From Mesorhizobium sp. 65-26 (GTDB lineage: Bacteria > Pseudomonadota > Alphaproteobacteria > Rhizobiales > Rhizobiaceae), in the NCBI GenBank assembly GCA_001899205.1, contig MKVL01000025.1, forward strand, positions 372,001-436,000: a stretch of DNA of 64,000 nt. Reading direction: 5' to 3'. The translations under genes were made by a program, and so were the position numbers. The notes under the pieces were generated by a model, which was not told the origin of the DNA, made no database searches, and saw only the letters and a program-made list of their open reading frames with translations. Shown here piece by piece: positions 33,328 through 42,331 of the stretch. How positions within the stretch are numbered: position 1 is the first letter of the stretch; each line of letters opens with the position of its first letter.

Positions 33328-34854
33328 TCAGCCGGCTTCCGAAGCCAGGAAGTCACGCACGACCAGCCGCGCCGGCCGTTGCATCAGTCTTGCCACGGCA
33401 TCGCTCAGACGGGCCTTTATTGCAGCGTCGGCGCTGAGGTCGAAACCGAAGATTCCATCAATTTCCAGCATCTTGCCGACCAAAGTCGCGGCATCGCCGC
33501 CACTGGCTTCGCCAATCGCCAGCGTGCGCTGGGCGAACGGTTCGTCGACCGGGAGTTTCCGGCCTGAGCTGTCGCGGCCGCTGGCATATTGCATCCAGCC
33601 GGCGATGCCGATCAGCAGGCCGTCGCAAGGCGTGCCCGCGCGCAAGGCCGCGCGCAGCGGCTCCAGCAGGCGCTGCTTGATCTTCTGCGAGCCGTCGGTC
33701 GATATCTGCAGCGTGCGATGCTTCAGCGCCGGATTGGTCAGGCGCTTGATCGTCTCCGTCAGATAGGCGGGCACGTCGATGCCATGCACCGCGGGCAGGT
33801 TGGGCATCACCTCGCGCTCGATCGTGCGGCGCGCGAAGGCGCGGAAGATCCCGTCGGCCATCACGTCCGACATGAACTCCAGGCCGGACAGCACCCCGAG
33901 CTGGCAGAGATTGGACTGGATGCCGTTGACCACGCGCATCTTCAGGATCTCGTACGGCGCGACGTCGTCGACGAAGAGAGCGCCGGCCTTTTCCCAGGCC
34001 GGCATCGGTCCGCCGAAACGGTTCTCGATGACCCACATGAGGAACGGCTCGCCGACGACGAGGCCCATGTCCAGGACGCCGGTCTGGCTCGCGAAGCCGT
34101 CGATGTCCTCCGGCCGCGTCGCCGGCACGATGCGATCGACCATGGTGTTGAGGAAACATGCTTCGCGGGCGAGCCGGTCGCCGAGCGCCGGGTCGATTGC
34201 CCGGGCAAGCCCCAGCACGGAGCGACGCAGGGTCGAGCCGTTGTCGGGAACGTTGTCGCAACTGATCAGCGCGGGCAGGGGCGTACCCGCCCCCAGCCGC
34301 CGCGCCATCATGCGCAGGACGAAGCCCGGCACCGATGACGGAGCCGAAGGGTTGGCGATGTCGTGCCTTATGTCGGGGTGATCGAGATCGAGCTCACCGG
34401 TCGCCGGTATGTGGCAATAGCCCTTCTCGGTGACCGTCAGCGTCACCACGCCGATGGAAGCCCGGCTGGCGGCAGCCAGCGCGCGTTCCAGCGTGGCGGC
34501 GTGCGAGGCATCGTTCGCGCCGGGGACGGAAATGGTCTCGACCATCGATCCGATCAGCCGGCGCTCGACCTGTTCGCCCTCGCGCAGTTCGCGGCAATAG
34601 TAGCCGCCCTGCGCGCCGAGGCTGGCGGAAAGATCCGGCGCGCGCAGATTGACGCCGAGGATGCCCCATGGGCCGAAAGCCGCCTCCAGCGCGTCGTCGG
34701 TGTATTCGGCCTGGTGGCAACGATGAAACGCGCCGACACCGAGATGCAGGATGCCGGGCGTGAGCCTTGCCCTGTCGTAGCCGGGCCTGCGAATGGCGGC
34801 CGGCAGGCGGTCGAGGGTCGCCGGGCCTAGGCGAGGGGGTGTCGGGTTTGTCAT
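33328..34854 (-). CDS. Long-chain polyol/hexuronate dehydrogenase (mannitol dehydrogenase family) with altered active-site motif
   Basis: NAD-dependent dehydrogenase of 508 residues, full length for the mannitol 2-dehydrogenase/fructuronate reductase family. The N-terminal nucleotide-binding part shows ILHLGVGAFHRCHQAEYTDD; the C-terminal domain follows. The catalytic signature K-x5-N-x2-H reads KMRVVNGIQSN: Lys and Asn are kept, but the His is Gln. The family His helps place the substrate hydroxyl, so specificity or rate may differ. It lies 3 nt after the SDR gene and belongs with the sugar importer at 27249-31904 and the RpiR regulator. Confidence 0.92.
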   Translation of the reverse strand: MTNPTPPRLGPATLDRLPAAIRRPGYDRARLTPGILHLGVGAFHRCHQAEYTDDALEAAFGPWGILGVNLRAPDLSASLGAQGGYYCRELREGEQVERRLIGSMVETISVPGANDASHAATLERALAAASRASIGVVTLTVTEKGYCHIPATGELDLDHPDIRHDIANPSAPSSVPGFVLRMMARRLGAGTPLPALISCDNVPDNGSTLRRSVLGLARAIDPALGDRLAREACFLNTMVDRIVPATRPEDIDGFASQTGVLDMGLVVGEPFLMWVIENRFGGPMPAWEKAGALFVDDVAPYEILKMRVVNGIQSNLCQLGVLSGLEFMSDVMADGIFRAFARRTIEREVMPNLPAVHGIDVPAYLTETIKRLTNPALKHRTLQISTDGSQKIKQRLLEPLRAALRAGTPCDGLLIGIAGWMQYASGRDSSGRKLPVDEPFAQRTLAIGEASGGDAATLVGKMLEIDGIFGFDLSADAAIKARLSDAVARLMQRPARLVVRDFLASEAG

Positions 34855-34857
34855 CGT

Positions 34858-35652
34858 TCAGCCGATGTTGCGCGGTGGCGCGCCGAACACGGTTTGCTCC
34901 ATGTCGATCTGCGTTCCCGTCATCAGTCCGGACGCGTCACTGAGCAGGAACAGGGTGAGACGCGCCACCTCGTCCATTGTCAGCAGGCGCCCGAGCGGCA
35001 GGCCGGCCGCGGCGATCTTCTCCCAGTCCTCGCCCTTGCCGAGCGTGCGGGCCTGCATCGCCTGTTCGTTGGGCGTGGCGACCCAGCCCATATTGATGCC
35101 GTTGACCCTTATGCGGTCGGAAAGATGCGCATTGGCGACGTTCCTGGTCAGCGTCGAAAGCGCGCCCTTGCTTGCCGAATAGACGGCGAGGTCCGGCGCT
35201 CCGCAATGCGCGTTCACCGACAGGATGTTGACGATGGAGCCGGAGGCGTGTCGCGCCTTCATGTCGGCGACAGCCGCCTGCATGGTGAAGAAAGGCGCAC
35301 GCGCGTTGACGGAAAAGATGCGCTCCCAGTCCGCGATCGTGCCCGCTTCGAGCGAGGCGCGGTCGGTAAGTGCCGCGCCATTGACCAGGCAGTCGACGCG
35401 GCCGAGCTTTTCGATCGCTTGCGCCATGGCGCTGGCGGGGGCCGTCGGCTCCGCGAGATCGGCCTGGATGAAGAAGCACGGCCGCCCACTTGCGGAAAGA
35501 TCGCCGGCGACCCGCGCGCCGCGCTCGGCATTGCGGCCGACAATGGCGATGGCCTCGACATTGCTGGCTAGCGCCAGCCTCGCGACGGTCTCGCCGAGCC
35601 CTTGCGTTCCACCGGTTACAACGAGGGTCTTGCCCTCCAGGGCGACATCCAA
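34858..35652 (-). CDS. Short-chain dehydrogenase/reductase
   Basis: Classical SDR of 264 residues. The cofactor motif is TGGTQGLGE, the NNAG equivalent is LVNGAAL, and the catalytic Tyr-Lys pair is YSASK. It is followed 3 nt later by the polyol dehydrogenase gene, and an RpiR-type box lies 52 nt upstream of its start. It probably oxidises a polyol or sugar-derived alcohol imported by the neighbouring transporter. Confidence 0.93.
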   Translation of the reverse strand: MDVALEGKTLVVTGGTQGLGETVARLALASNVEAIAIVGRNAERGARVAGDLSASGRPCFFIQADLAEPTAPASAMAQAIEKLGRVDCLVNGAALTDRASLEAGTIADWERIFSVNARAPFFTMQAAVADMKARHASGSIVNILSVNAHCGAPDLAVYSASKGALSTLTRNVANAHLSDRIRVNGINMGWVATPNEQAMQARTLGKGEDWEKIAAAGLPLGRLLTMDEVARLTLFLLSDASGLMTGTQIDMEQTVFGAPPRNIG

Positions 35653-35703
35653 GGGAACCTCCCGATTCTTGTCGTCAACGCTGGATTTCTAAAAGTTATA
35701 TTA

Positions 35704-35718
35704 CAGAAAATTATTTCC
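35704..35718. promoter_or_regulatory. Candidate RpiR box upstream of the SDR-polyol dehydrogenase operon
   Basis: CAGAAAATTATTTCC matches the element CAGAAAGATAATTCC upstream of the RpiR gene at 12 of 15 positions, in the same orientation. It sits in an unusually AT-rich 83-bp gap between the RpiR stop and the SDR start. Confidence 0.45.
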
Positions 35719-35735
35719 AAAAAAGAGTCAAGCCG

Positions 35736-36587
35736 CTACCGGTCGATGACGCTGCCCAGGCTGACGATGATCGACTGGCACAGCACCATCGCCGGCACCT
35801 GCGAGCGGAAATGGCCGAGCCTCGCTTCCTTGACGAACAGCGTGTGCGCGCCGAGCGCCGCGATGGGGCTCAGTTCATTGTCCGTCACGACGAGCAGCTT
35901 GCGCCCCCTGCGGTGCGCGGCTTTCGCCAGTTCGATGGTTTCAGGGGTGTAGTCGTCGAAGGTCAGCACGAACAGCACGTCATCGGGCGCCATCGCGGCC
36001 AGTTGCTGCTCGCGCATGGCGCCGAGGTTGTCGATGAGATGCGCCCGTTTTCCGACGCGCGAAAAACCGTAGTAGCAGTAGGCGCCGACGCCGAAAGCGC
36101 CGCGCGCCGCGGTGATGTGAACCGCCCCGGCCTGGCGCAGCGTCTCGACGAAACCGCGCAGCGCGGCCCCGTCTATGTCCTCGCGCAGCCTGAGCAACGC
36201 GTCCATCGCCGCCAGCACGAAGGTGTCGAACACGACATGCGGCTCATCGAGCTCGAGTTCCGCCGACAGCGGCTTGCCCGGGCCCTCCGACAGTGCCTTC
36301 ATGCGGTCGGCATAGGTCATCTTCGGGCCGACGAGGCGCTGCCTGAAGACGCTTTGCAGGCTGCTGAAGCCATCGAAGCCCATTTCCTTGGCAAAGCGCG
36401 AAATGGTCGAGGGGTGCGTGCCGGCCTGCCGTGCGAGCTCGACGATGGTGTAGATGGCAACGTCCTCGGGATTGTTGAGGAAGAACTGCGCGACCTGCTG
36501 CAGCCTCTTGCTCAGCTTCGACTTGCCCGCCGAAAGCGCCTCGACAAGGCTGCCGTAGTCGTCCGCCGCCCGTTGTTCGGACGCCAT
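35736..36587 (-). CDS. RpiR-family regulator with SIS domain
   Basis: Regulator of 283 residues. An N-terminal HTH_6 domain (LSKRLQQVAQFFLNNPEDVA, ELARQAGTHPSTISRFAKEM) is followed by a SIS sugar-phosphate-binding domain (GAVHITAARGAFGVGAYCYY, VLFVLTFDDYTPETIELAKA). The ATG at 36587 has GGAGG 7 nt upstream; the longer frame to 36608 begins inside that site. It is upstream of the SDR, polyol dehydrogenase and transport genes and probably controls them and itself. Confidence 0.93.
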   Translation of the reverse strand: MASEQRAADDYGSLVEALSAGKSKLSKRLQQVAQFFLNNPEDVAIYTIVELARQAGTHPSTISRFAKEMGFDGFSSLQSVFRQRLVGPKMTYADRMKALSEGPGKPLSAELELDEPHVVFDTFVLAAMDALLRLREDIDGAALRGFVETLRQAGAVHITAARGAFGVGAYCYYGFSRVGKRAHLIDNLGAMREQQLAAMAPDDVLFVLTFDDYTPETIELAKAAHRRGRKLLVVTDNELSPIAALGAHTLFVKEARLGHFRSQVPAMVLCQSIIVSLGSVIDR

Positions 36588-36648
36588 TGGCCTTCCTCCC
36601 TGGCGCATGTCTCCGGCCGGAGCGGCGGATCAGGACAAGCACCATTTT

Positions 36649-36663
36649 CAGAAAGATAATTCC
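36649..36663. promoter_or_regulatory. Candidate RpiR box upstream of the RpiR gene
   Basis: CAGAAAGATAATTCC, 62 nt upstream of the RpiR start, resembles the box at 35704-35718 (12 of 15 positions). A further GGAAAATTC-like repeat follows at about 36678. It suggests autoregulation. Confidence 0.4.
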
Positions 36664-36754
36664 ATATTCCTCGTTGTGGAAAATTCAATGGTCTTGTGCG
36701 CGGCGGCAAAGACTTGTCCACGCCGATGCGCCGGGCACCTAGCCTTTATCAGGA

Positions 36755-37228
36755 TCAGGGCTCGACCGGCAGCAGGTTGGAGCGCTTGATCTGGACGAGC
36801 GCGAAACTGGATTCGATCGAGGCGACGCCGTCGAGGCGCGTGAGCTTTTCCTTGAGGAAACGCTCATAGGCGTGCAGGTCGCGCACCACAACGCGCAGCA
36901 GATAGTCGCGCTGGCCGGTCATCAGGTAGCAGTCGACCACTTCGGGCCAGCGCGCGATCGCCGCGTTGAAGCGCTCCAGCTCGTTCTCGCGCTGGCGCTC
37001 CAGCTTGATCGACGCGAACACCGAGATCGGCAGGTCGACGAGGTCCTGGTCTATAACGGCGGCATAGCCGGTGATGACGCCCATGTCTTCCATCAGCCGG
37101 ACGCGCCGGGCGCATGGCGAGGCCGAAAGGCCCACTTTGTCGGCCAGTTGCTGCGCCGTCATGCGGCCGTCCACCTGGAGCGCGGCGATGATCTTGCGGT
37201 CGATCTCGTCAAGTCGGCTTTTTGGCAT
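36755..37228 (-). CDS. Lrp/AsnC-family regulator
   Basis: Regulator of 157 residues with an N-terminal AsnC HTH (LDEIDRKIIAALQVDGRMTA, QLADKVGLSASPCARRVRLM) and a C-terminal RAM ligand-binding fold (YLMTGQRDYLLRVVVRDLHA). It is divergent from the AceE-like gene at 37358 with 129 bp between. Such pairs are known where an Lrp protein senses an amino acid and controls its breakdown, for example MdeR and mdeB in methionine catabolism. Confidence 0.94.
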   Translation of the reverse strand: MPKSRLDEIDRKIIAALQVDGRMTAQQLADKVGLSASPCARRVRLMEDMGVITGYAAVIDQDLVDLPISVFASIKLERQRENELERFNAAIARWPEVVDCYLMTGQRDYLLRVVVRDLHAYERFLKEKLTRLDGVASIESSFALVQIKRSNLLPVEP

Positions 37229-37344
37229 GATGAACCACTTTGTATGTCGAGATTGACAGAGATAGCCAAATTCAAATGAAAATCCACGTCATTTTGACAG
37301 AAAGCAGCGCACCGATTGTCCTATCCTGCGGCTGTAAGCGAGCA

Positions 37345-37350
37345 GGGAGG
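37345..37350 (+). promoter_or_regulatory. Ribosome binding site that fixes the TTG start of the AceE-like gene
   Basis: GGGAGG lies 7 nt before TTG 37358. The ATG at 37351-37353 directly after it is in a different frame, and the in-frame TTG at 37316 has no site. It decides the start of the gene. Confidence 0.6.
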
Positions 37351-37357
37351 ATGGCGC

Positions 37358-39748
37358 TTGGAAGAGACGAAACTGCGGGCGCTTTCCGCGCTGGAAAAGA
37401 AGGTGCTGTGGCTGTCGGCATGGACGATCCACAATGCCAATCATCTGCGCGAGAACAGCGATGGCCTGAAGGTGGGCGGGCATCAGGCCTCCTCCGCTTC
37501 GTTGGCGACGATCATGACCGCGCTTTATTTTTCGGTGCTGCGTCCGCAGGACCGCGTCGCGGTTAAGCCGCATGCCTCACCGGTCTTCCATGCCATCCAG
37601 TACCTGCTCGGCAACCAGACGCGCGACAAGCTGGAGCATTTCCGCTCCTTCGGCGGCGCGCAGAGCTACCCCTCGCGCACGAAGGACATAGACGACGTCG
37701 ACTTCTCGACCGGCTCGGTCGGGCTTGGCGTGGCGCAGACGCTGTTCGCCTCGCTGGTGCAGGACTATCTGCGCGCCCGTGACGAGAACTTCGCCGAGGG
37801 CCGCATGGTGGCGCTCATCGGCGACGCCGAGATGGACGAGGGCAACATCTTCGAGGCGCTTCTCGAAGGCTGGAAGCATGGCCTGCGCAATTGCTGGTGG
37901 ATCGTCGACTACAATCGCCAGAGCCTCGACGCCGTCGTGCGCGAGGGCCTGTGGGAGCGCTTCGAGAGCATCTTCCGCAACTTCGGCTGGGATGTCGTTA
38001 TCCTGAAATACGGCTCGCTGCAGCGGGCCGCCTTCGCCGAGGAAGGCGGTGAGGCGCTGCGCGACTGGATCGACGCTTGCCCGAACCAGCTCTACTCCGC
38101 GCTGACCTTCCAGGGTGGAGCCGCCTGGCGCAAGCGCCTGCAGGCCGACATCGGTGAACGGCCGGGCATGGCGGGGCTGCTCGACAGGCGTTCGGACGAC
38201 GATCTCGCCGCGCTGATGACCAATCTCGGCGGCCACGACCTGCCGAGCCTGCTCGAGGCCTTCGAGGCCGCCAGGGGCAACGATCGCCCTACCTGCTTCA
38301 TCGCTTACACGATCAAGGGCTACGGCTTGCCGCTTGCCGGCCACAAGGACAACCACGCCGGCCTGATGACCAAGGACCAGATGGCGATGCTGCGCGTCGC
38401 CATGGCCATTGGCGAAGGCCGGGAATGGGACGCTTTCGAGGGCCTCGATATCGATGCATCCGAACTCGGCCGCTTTCTGGCTGCCGTGCCCTTCGCCGCC
38501 GAGGGCACGCGCCGCCGTCACGCCCAGCGCGTGCTGGTGCCTGAGAAGCTTGCCGTCGAGGCCAAGGGGGTCATGTCCACGCAGGTCGGCTTCGGCAGGG
38601 TCATGGACGAGATTGCGCGCGCCGGCGGCGCGCTGGCCGATGCCATCGTCACGACCTCGCCCGATGTCACGGTCTCGACCAATCTCGGTCCCTGGGTCAA
38701 TCGGCGCGGCCTGTTCGCCCGGCAATCCATGGCGGACACCTTCCGCAACGAACGCATCGCCTCGGCGCAGAAATGGGAGTTCGGAAGCTCCGGCCAGCAC
38801 ATCGAGCTCGGCATCGCGGAGAACAACCTGTTTATCCTCCTGTCGGCGCTCGGCCTCTCGCACACCATCTTTGGCAAGCGGCTGTTGCCCGTCGGCACGC
38901 TCTACGACCCGTTCATTCAGCGCGGCCTCGATGCGCTCAACTATGCCTGCTACCAGGACGCCCGCTTCCTGCTTGTCGCCACGCCCTCGGGCGTCACGCT
39001 GGCGCCGGAAGGCGGCGCGCACCAGTCGATCGCCACCCAGTTGATCGGCATGGCGCAGGATGGGCTTGCCGCCTACGAGCCGGCCTTCGTCGACGAGCTT
39101 GCCGTCATCATGCGCTTTGCGCTCGACTACATGCAGCGTGACGGCGACGCGGTGCAGTCGGAACGGACGTGGCTGCGCGACGAGACCGGCGGCTCCGTCT
39201 ACCTGCGCCTGTCGACGCGGCCAGTGGAGCAGGTCTCGCGCCCGATGACGCCCGACCTCGAACAGGACATTGTCGACGGCGCTTACTGGCTGCGGCGGCC
39301 CGGTCCCAATGCGGAGGTGGTGGTCGCCTATACAGGGGCGGTCGCGCCGGAAGCCATCGACGCGGTCGGCCTGATGGCGCAGGACCGCCGTGACGTCGGC
39401 CTGCTGGCGGTGACGTCGGCCGACAGGCTCAACGCCGGCTGGACGGCGGCAAGCCGCGCCCGCGAGCGCGGCCTGGTCCATGCCCGGAGCCATGTCGAAC
39501 GCCTGCTGGCAGACCTGCCCGGCCATTGCACCATCGTCACCGTGACGGACGGGCATCCGGCCGCGCTCGGATGGCTAGGTTCGGTCCAGGGCCATCGTAC
39601 GCGCAGCCTCGGCGTCGAGCATTTCGGCCAATCCGGAACTATCGACGACCTCTACCGGCACTTCGGCATCGACGCCAACTCCATTGTCGCCGCCGGCAAC
39701 GCCATGTCCGCCGGCCGGCCGATGCGCTATCTGCGCGCGCTGGACTGA
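37358..39748 (+). CDS. AceE/MdeB-like thiamine-diphosphate 2-oxoacid dehydrogenase E1 (homodimeric type)
   Basis: Cytoplasmic TPP enzyme of 796 residues, about 90 shorter than E. coli AceE. The TPP/metal motif is GDAEMDEGNIFEALLEG with the closing Asn in DYNRQSLD. Transketolase-type pyrimidine and C-terminal domains follow (SSGQHIELGIAENNLFILLS). It starts at TTG 37358 by the ribosome site. The divergent Lrp regulator suggests a 2-oxoacid made from an amino acid, as for alpha-ketobutyrate dehydrogenase MdeB. No E2 or E3 gene is adjacent. It meets the SDR gene tail to tail with 5 bp between. Confidence 0.9.
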   Translation: MEETKLRALSALEKKVLWLSAWTIHNANHLRENSDGLKVGGHQASSASLATIMTALYFSVLRPQDRVAVKPHASPVFHAIQYLLGNQTRDKLEHFRSFGGAQSYPSRTKDIDDVDFSTGSVGLGVAQTLFASLVQDYLRARDENFAEGRMVALIGDAEMDEGNIFEALLEGWKHGLRNCWWIVDYNRQSLDAVVREGLWERFESIFRNFGWDVVILKYGSLQRAAFAEEGGEALRDWIDACPNQLYSALTFQGGAAWRKRLQADIGERPGMAGLLDRRSDDDLAALMTNLGGHDLPSLLEAFEAARGNDRPTCFIAYTIKGYGLPLAGHKDNHAGLMTKDQMAMLRVAMAIGEGREWDAFEGLDIDASELGRFLAAVPFAAEGTRRRHAQRVLVPEKLAVEAKGVMSTQVGFGRVMDEIARAGGALADAIVTTSPDVTVSTNLGPWVNRRGLFARQSMADTFRNERIASAQKWEFGSSGQHIELGIAENNLFILLSALGLSHTIFGKRLLPVGTLYDPFIQRGLDALNYACYQDARFLLVATPSGVTLAPEGGAHQSIATQLIGMAQDGLAAYEPAFVDELAVIMRFALDYMQRDGDAVQSERTWLRDETGGSVYLRLSTRPVEQVSRPMTPDLEQDIVDGAYWLRRPGPNAEVVVAYTGAVAPEAIDAVGLMAQDRRDVGLLAVTSADRLNAGWTAASRARERGLVHARSHVERLLADLPGHCTIVTVTDGHPAALGWLGSVQGHRTRSLGVEHFGQSGTIDDLYRHFGIDANSIVAAGNAMSAGRPMRYLRALD

Positions 39749-39753
39749 AGCCG

Positions 39754-40593
39754 TCAGCCAGGCCGGCTGGCGACCCATGGCGGGTCGCGGAAATTGTCCC
39801 AGGTGGCGCCAATCCCGGCGTCCACCGGGATCGCCGCGCCCGTGATGCCGTTGGCGATCGACGAGCCGACGAAGGCGATTGCCGAAGCGATGTCGCGCGG
39901 CGTCAGCACCCTGCCGAGCGGATGCCGTTCGGCATAGGAGGCAAGCACGGCGTCGCCATTGGGCAGGGTCGCGAGACGCCCGGCGAGCAAGGGCGTGTGC
40001 GTCACGCTCGGGCACACGCAGTTGACGGTGACCCGGTCGCGCGCCAGGTCCAGCGCCGCGGCGCGGGCGAGATTGAGCAGCGCTCCCTTGGAGACGCAGT
40101 AGGAGAACATGCCGTGCTCGGCCTGCAGCCCGTCGAGGCTGGACAGGAGCACGATGGCGCCGCTCTTGCGTTTGCGCATGCCCTTGGCCGCCTCGCGCAC
40201 GACCAGGAACGAGCCGCGCACGTTGACGCCCATCACCTGCTCGAAATCCGCCACCGATGTCTCGAAGACAGGCCCGCCGTCGCCGAGCACGCCGGCGCAG
40301 GCGACCGCGAGATCGATCTCGCCGAGGGCCTTGCGCGTCGTGGCGAAAGCCTCGATCACCGTCCGCTCGTCGCCGGCGTCGCCCTGGAGGGCGAAGGCCT
40401 TGCGCCCGATCTTGCGGATTTCCCGCGCCGTTTCCTCGGCGGAACCCGCGGTCCAGTCGAGCACGGCGACATCGGCGCCGAGCTCGGCGAGCGTCAGCGC
40501 CGTTTCCCGTCCGATGCCCGAGCCACCGCCGGTTATGAAGGCGACCCTGTCTCGATAGGAAAGGCCGGGGAAGGCCTGGCGCGGCGCGCTCAT
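39754..40593 (-). CDS. Short-chain dehydrogenase/reductase, end of the MalFG-type transporter operon
   Basis: Classical SDR of 279 residues with cofactor motif TGGGSGIGRE and catalytic YCVSK. The ATG at 40593 overlaps the SMP-30 lactonase gene by 4 nt; the longer frame to 40776 is a shadow. In non-phosphorylative sugar breakdown an SDR makes the lactone that an SMP-30 lactonase opens, so the two adjacent products probably act in succession. Confidence 0.93.
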   Translation of the reverse strand: MSAPRQAFPGLSYRDRVAFITGGGSGIGRETALTLAELGADVAVLDWTAGSAEETAREIRKIGRKAFALQGDAGDERTVIEAFATTRKALGEIDLAVACAGVLGDGGPVFETSVADFEQVMGVNVRGSFLVVREAAKGMRKRKSGAIVLLSSLDGLQAEHGMFSYCVSKGALLNLARAAALDLARDRVTVNCVCPSVTHTPLLAGRLATLPNGDAVLASYAERHPLGRVLTPRDIASAIAFVGSSIANGITGAAIPVDAGIGATWDNFRDPPWVASRPG

Positions 40594-41501
40594 GCCGTTG
40601 CCCGCGCCGGTTGGGCCTTGATCGTGCCCTTGTAGGTCGGGGCGCCGCCGCCGGGCAGTTTGAGCCGCCACAGGCGCCCGGCATAGGAGGGCTTGTCGCT
40701 TGACGCCAGCACGCTGGCATCGGTGACCCACAGCGTCTCGCCGTCGAAGGCGAGATTGGTGGGCGCGCCGCCGCACTTGATGAAGCCTTTCACCGTGCCG
40801 TCACGCGCCACGACATGGATGCCGGCGCCGACCAGGTCGGTGACCAGCAACGAGCCGTCGGCGGCGACCGCCATGCCGTCGAGGATCGGGTTTTCTCCCG
40901 GCATGCGGCCGAGGTCCTCGATCGTGCCGTCCCGGCGCAGCCGGCCGACATGCCCCGTGTAGGATTCGTCCCAGACGATCGAGCCGTCGGCCTCCACCAC
41001 CACGCCGTTCGGGAATACGGGCTTGGGGAAGGCCACCTTCACCGATGCCTTGCCTTCGGGGGAGAGCGCGAAAATGTAGCTGGGGTCCGGATTGGCCGGG
41101 TTGTAGGTGCCGGGGTCGGTCCACACCAGAGTCCCGTCCGGCGCGAAGACGAGGTCGTTGGGCCCGTTGAGCTTGATCCCTTCGACCTCGGTGACGAGGA
41201 TTTCGGGTTTGCCGCCGGGCCGAACCCGCTGGATCGATGGCACCGTCATCTCCGGCGCCCGCCATGGGCCGACCGTGCCACCGTTCTGGCAGACATAGAG
41301 CGCGCCGTCGGATCCCAGCACGCAGGAATTCGGCGCGCCGGTGACATAGGCGAGTTGCCGGGGCTTGTCGTCCTTGCCGACGATGGTGAGTTGGCTGCGG
41401 TAGCTCTCGACGAAGACGAGGCTGCCGTCGGGCATGACCGTCGGCCCTTCCGGCCAGCCGAGATTGTCGGTGACGAGTTCCGGCGAGAGATCGAACTTCA
41501 T
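40590..41501 (-). CDS. SMP-30/gluconolaconase-family lactonase
   Basis: Predicted calcium-dependent six-blade beta-propeller lactonase of 303 residues. Metal-site segments are visible: Glu18 in NLGWPEGPTVMPDGSL, the Asn-Asp of KLNGPNDLVFAPDGTL, and ILDGMAVAADGSLLVTD. The ATG at 41501 overlaps the permease gene by 4 nt. Its place in a sugar importer operon next to an SDR fits hydrolysis of an aldonolactone. Confidence 0.92.
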   Translation of the reverse strand: MKFDLSPELVTDNLGWPEGPTVMPDGSLVFVESYRSQLTIVGKDDKPRQLAYVTGAPNSCVLGSDGALYVCQNGGTVGPWRAPEMTVPSIQRVRPGGKPEILVTEVEGIKLNGPNDLVFAPDGTLVWTDPGTYNPANPDPSYIFALSPEGKASVKVAFPKPVFPNGVVVEADGSIVWDESYTGHVGRLRRDGTIEDLGRMPGENPILDGMAVAADGSLLVTDLVGAGIHVVARDGTVKGFIKCGGAPTNLAFDGETLWVTDASVLASSDKPSYAGRLWRLKLPGGGAPTYKGTIKAQPARATA

Positions 41502-42331
41502 TTGACGGCTCCGGCGGTTAGTCCGCGCACGATGTAGCGCTGGACGAAGAGGGAAAAGAGCAGGATCGGGATGACCGTGACCACGCCGACGGTGGCGGCG
41601 ATGTTCCAGTCGATCGGCCGCTGCGCGCTGACCAGCGTTGCAGCGCCCAGCGAGATCGTCTGGAAGGTACGGCTGTCGATGACATAGAGCGCGACGAGGA
41701 ATTCGTTCCAGATGAACAATGCCCCGAACAGCGCGGCGGTCATCAGCCCAGGCCGCACGATGGGCAGCATGACATGCCACAGGACGCCGACGCGGGTGCA
41801 GCCGTCGATCATCGCCGCCTCGTCGATCTCGCTCGGAACCTCGTCGAAGAAACCGATCATGATCCAGACCACAAGGGGCAGCGAGAAGGCGACATAGGGA
41901 AGGATGAGGCCCGGATAGCTGTCCTGCAGCCCGGCGCCTTTGACCATCAGGAACAGCGGAATGGCCACCGCGATCGGCGGCATGAACCGCATCGACAGGA
42001 TGGTGCTGGCGAGCTGCTCGCGGTGCCGGAAGCGCAGCCGGGAGAAGGCGTAGGCCGCCGGCGTGCCGATCACGATCGCGATGGCGGTCGCCGCCCCGAC
42101 GACGATGATCGAGTTGAATGTGAAGGCGAGCATGCCTTGGCTGAACAGCACCTCGTTGTAGTTCTTGACGATTTGCGCCCAGCTGAAGTTCAGCGTCGGC
42201 GGCACCTGCGCCAGGATCTCGATGCGTTTCTTGGTCGAGAGCACCGCCAGGTAGAGAAACGGCGCCGCGCCGAAAACGCCGAGCGCGATCAGGAAGAGAT
42301 AGGCGATGACCCTGCCCGGACGGATCCTCAT
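41498..42331 (-). CDS. Sugar ABC transporter permease, MalG/UgpE family
   Basis: Inner-membrane permease of 277 residues with six hydrophobic segments and the EAA loop EIDEAAMIDGCTRVGVLWHV. N-terminal MRIRPGRVIAYLFLIALGVF is typical of the carbohydrate uptake 1 class. It overlaps both neighbours by 4 nt. The operon has no ATPase gene; the one at 54228 is the likely partner. Confidence 0.95.
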   Translation of the reverse strand: MRIRPGRVIAYLFLIALGVFGAAPFLYLAVLSTKKRIEILAQVPPTLNFSWAQIVKNYNEVLFSQGMLAFTFNSIIVVGAATAIAIVIGTPAAYAFSRLRFRHREQLASTILSMRFMPPIAVAIPLFLMVKGAGLQDSYPGLILPYVAFSLPLVVWIMIGFFDEVPSEIDEAAMIDGCTRVGVLWHVMLPIVRPGLMTAALFGALFIWNEFLVALYVIDSRTFQTISLGAATLVSAQRPIDWNIAATVGVVTVIPILLFSLFVQRYIVRGLTAGAVK

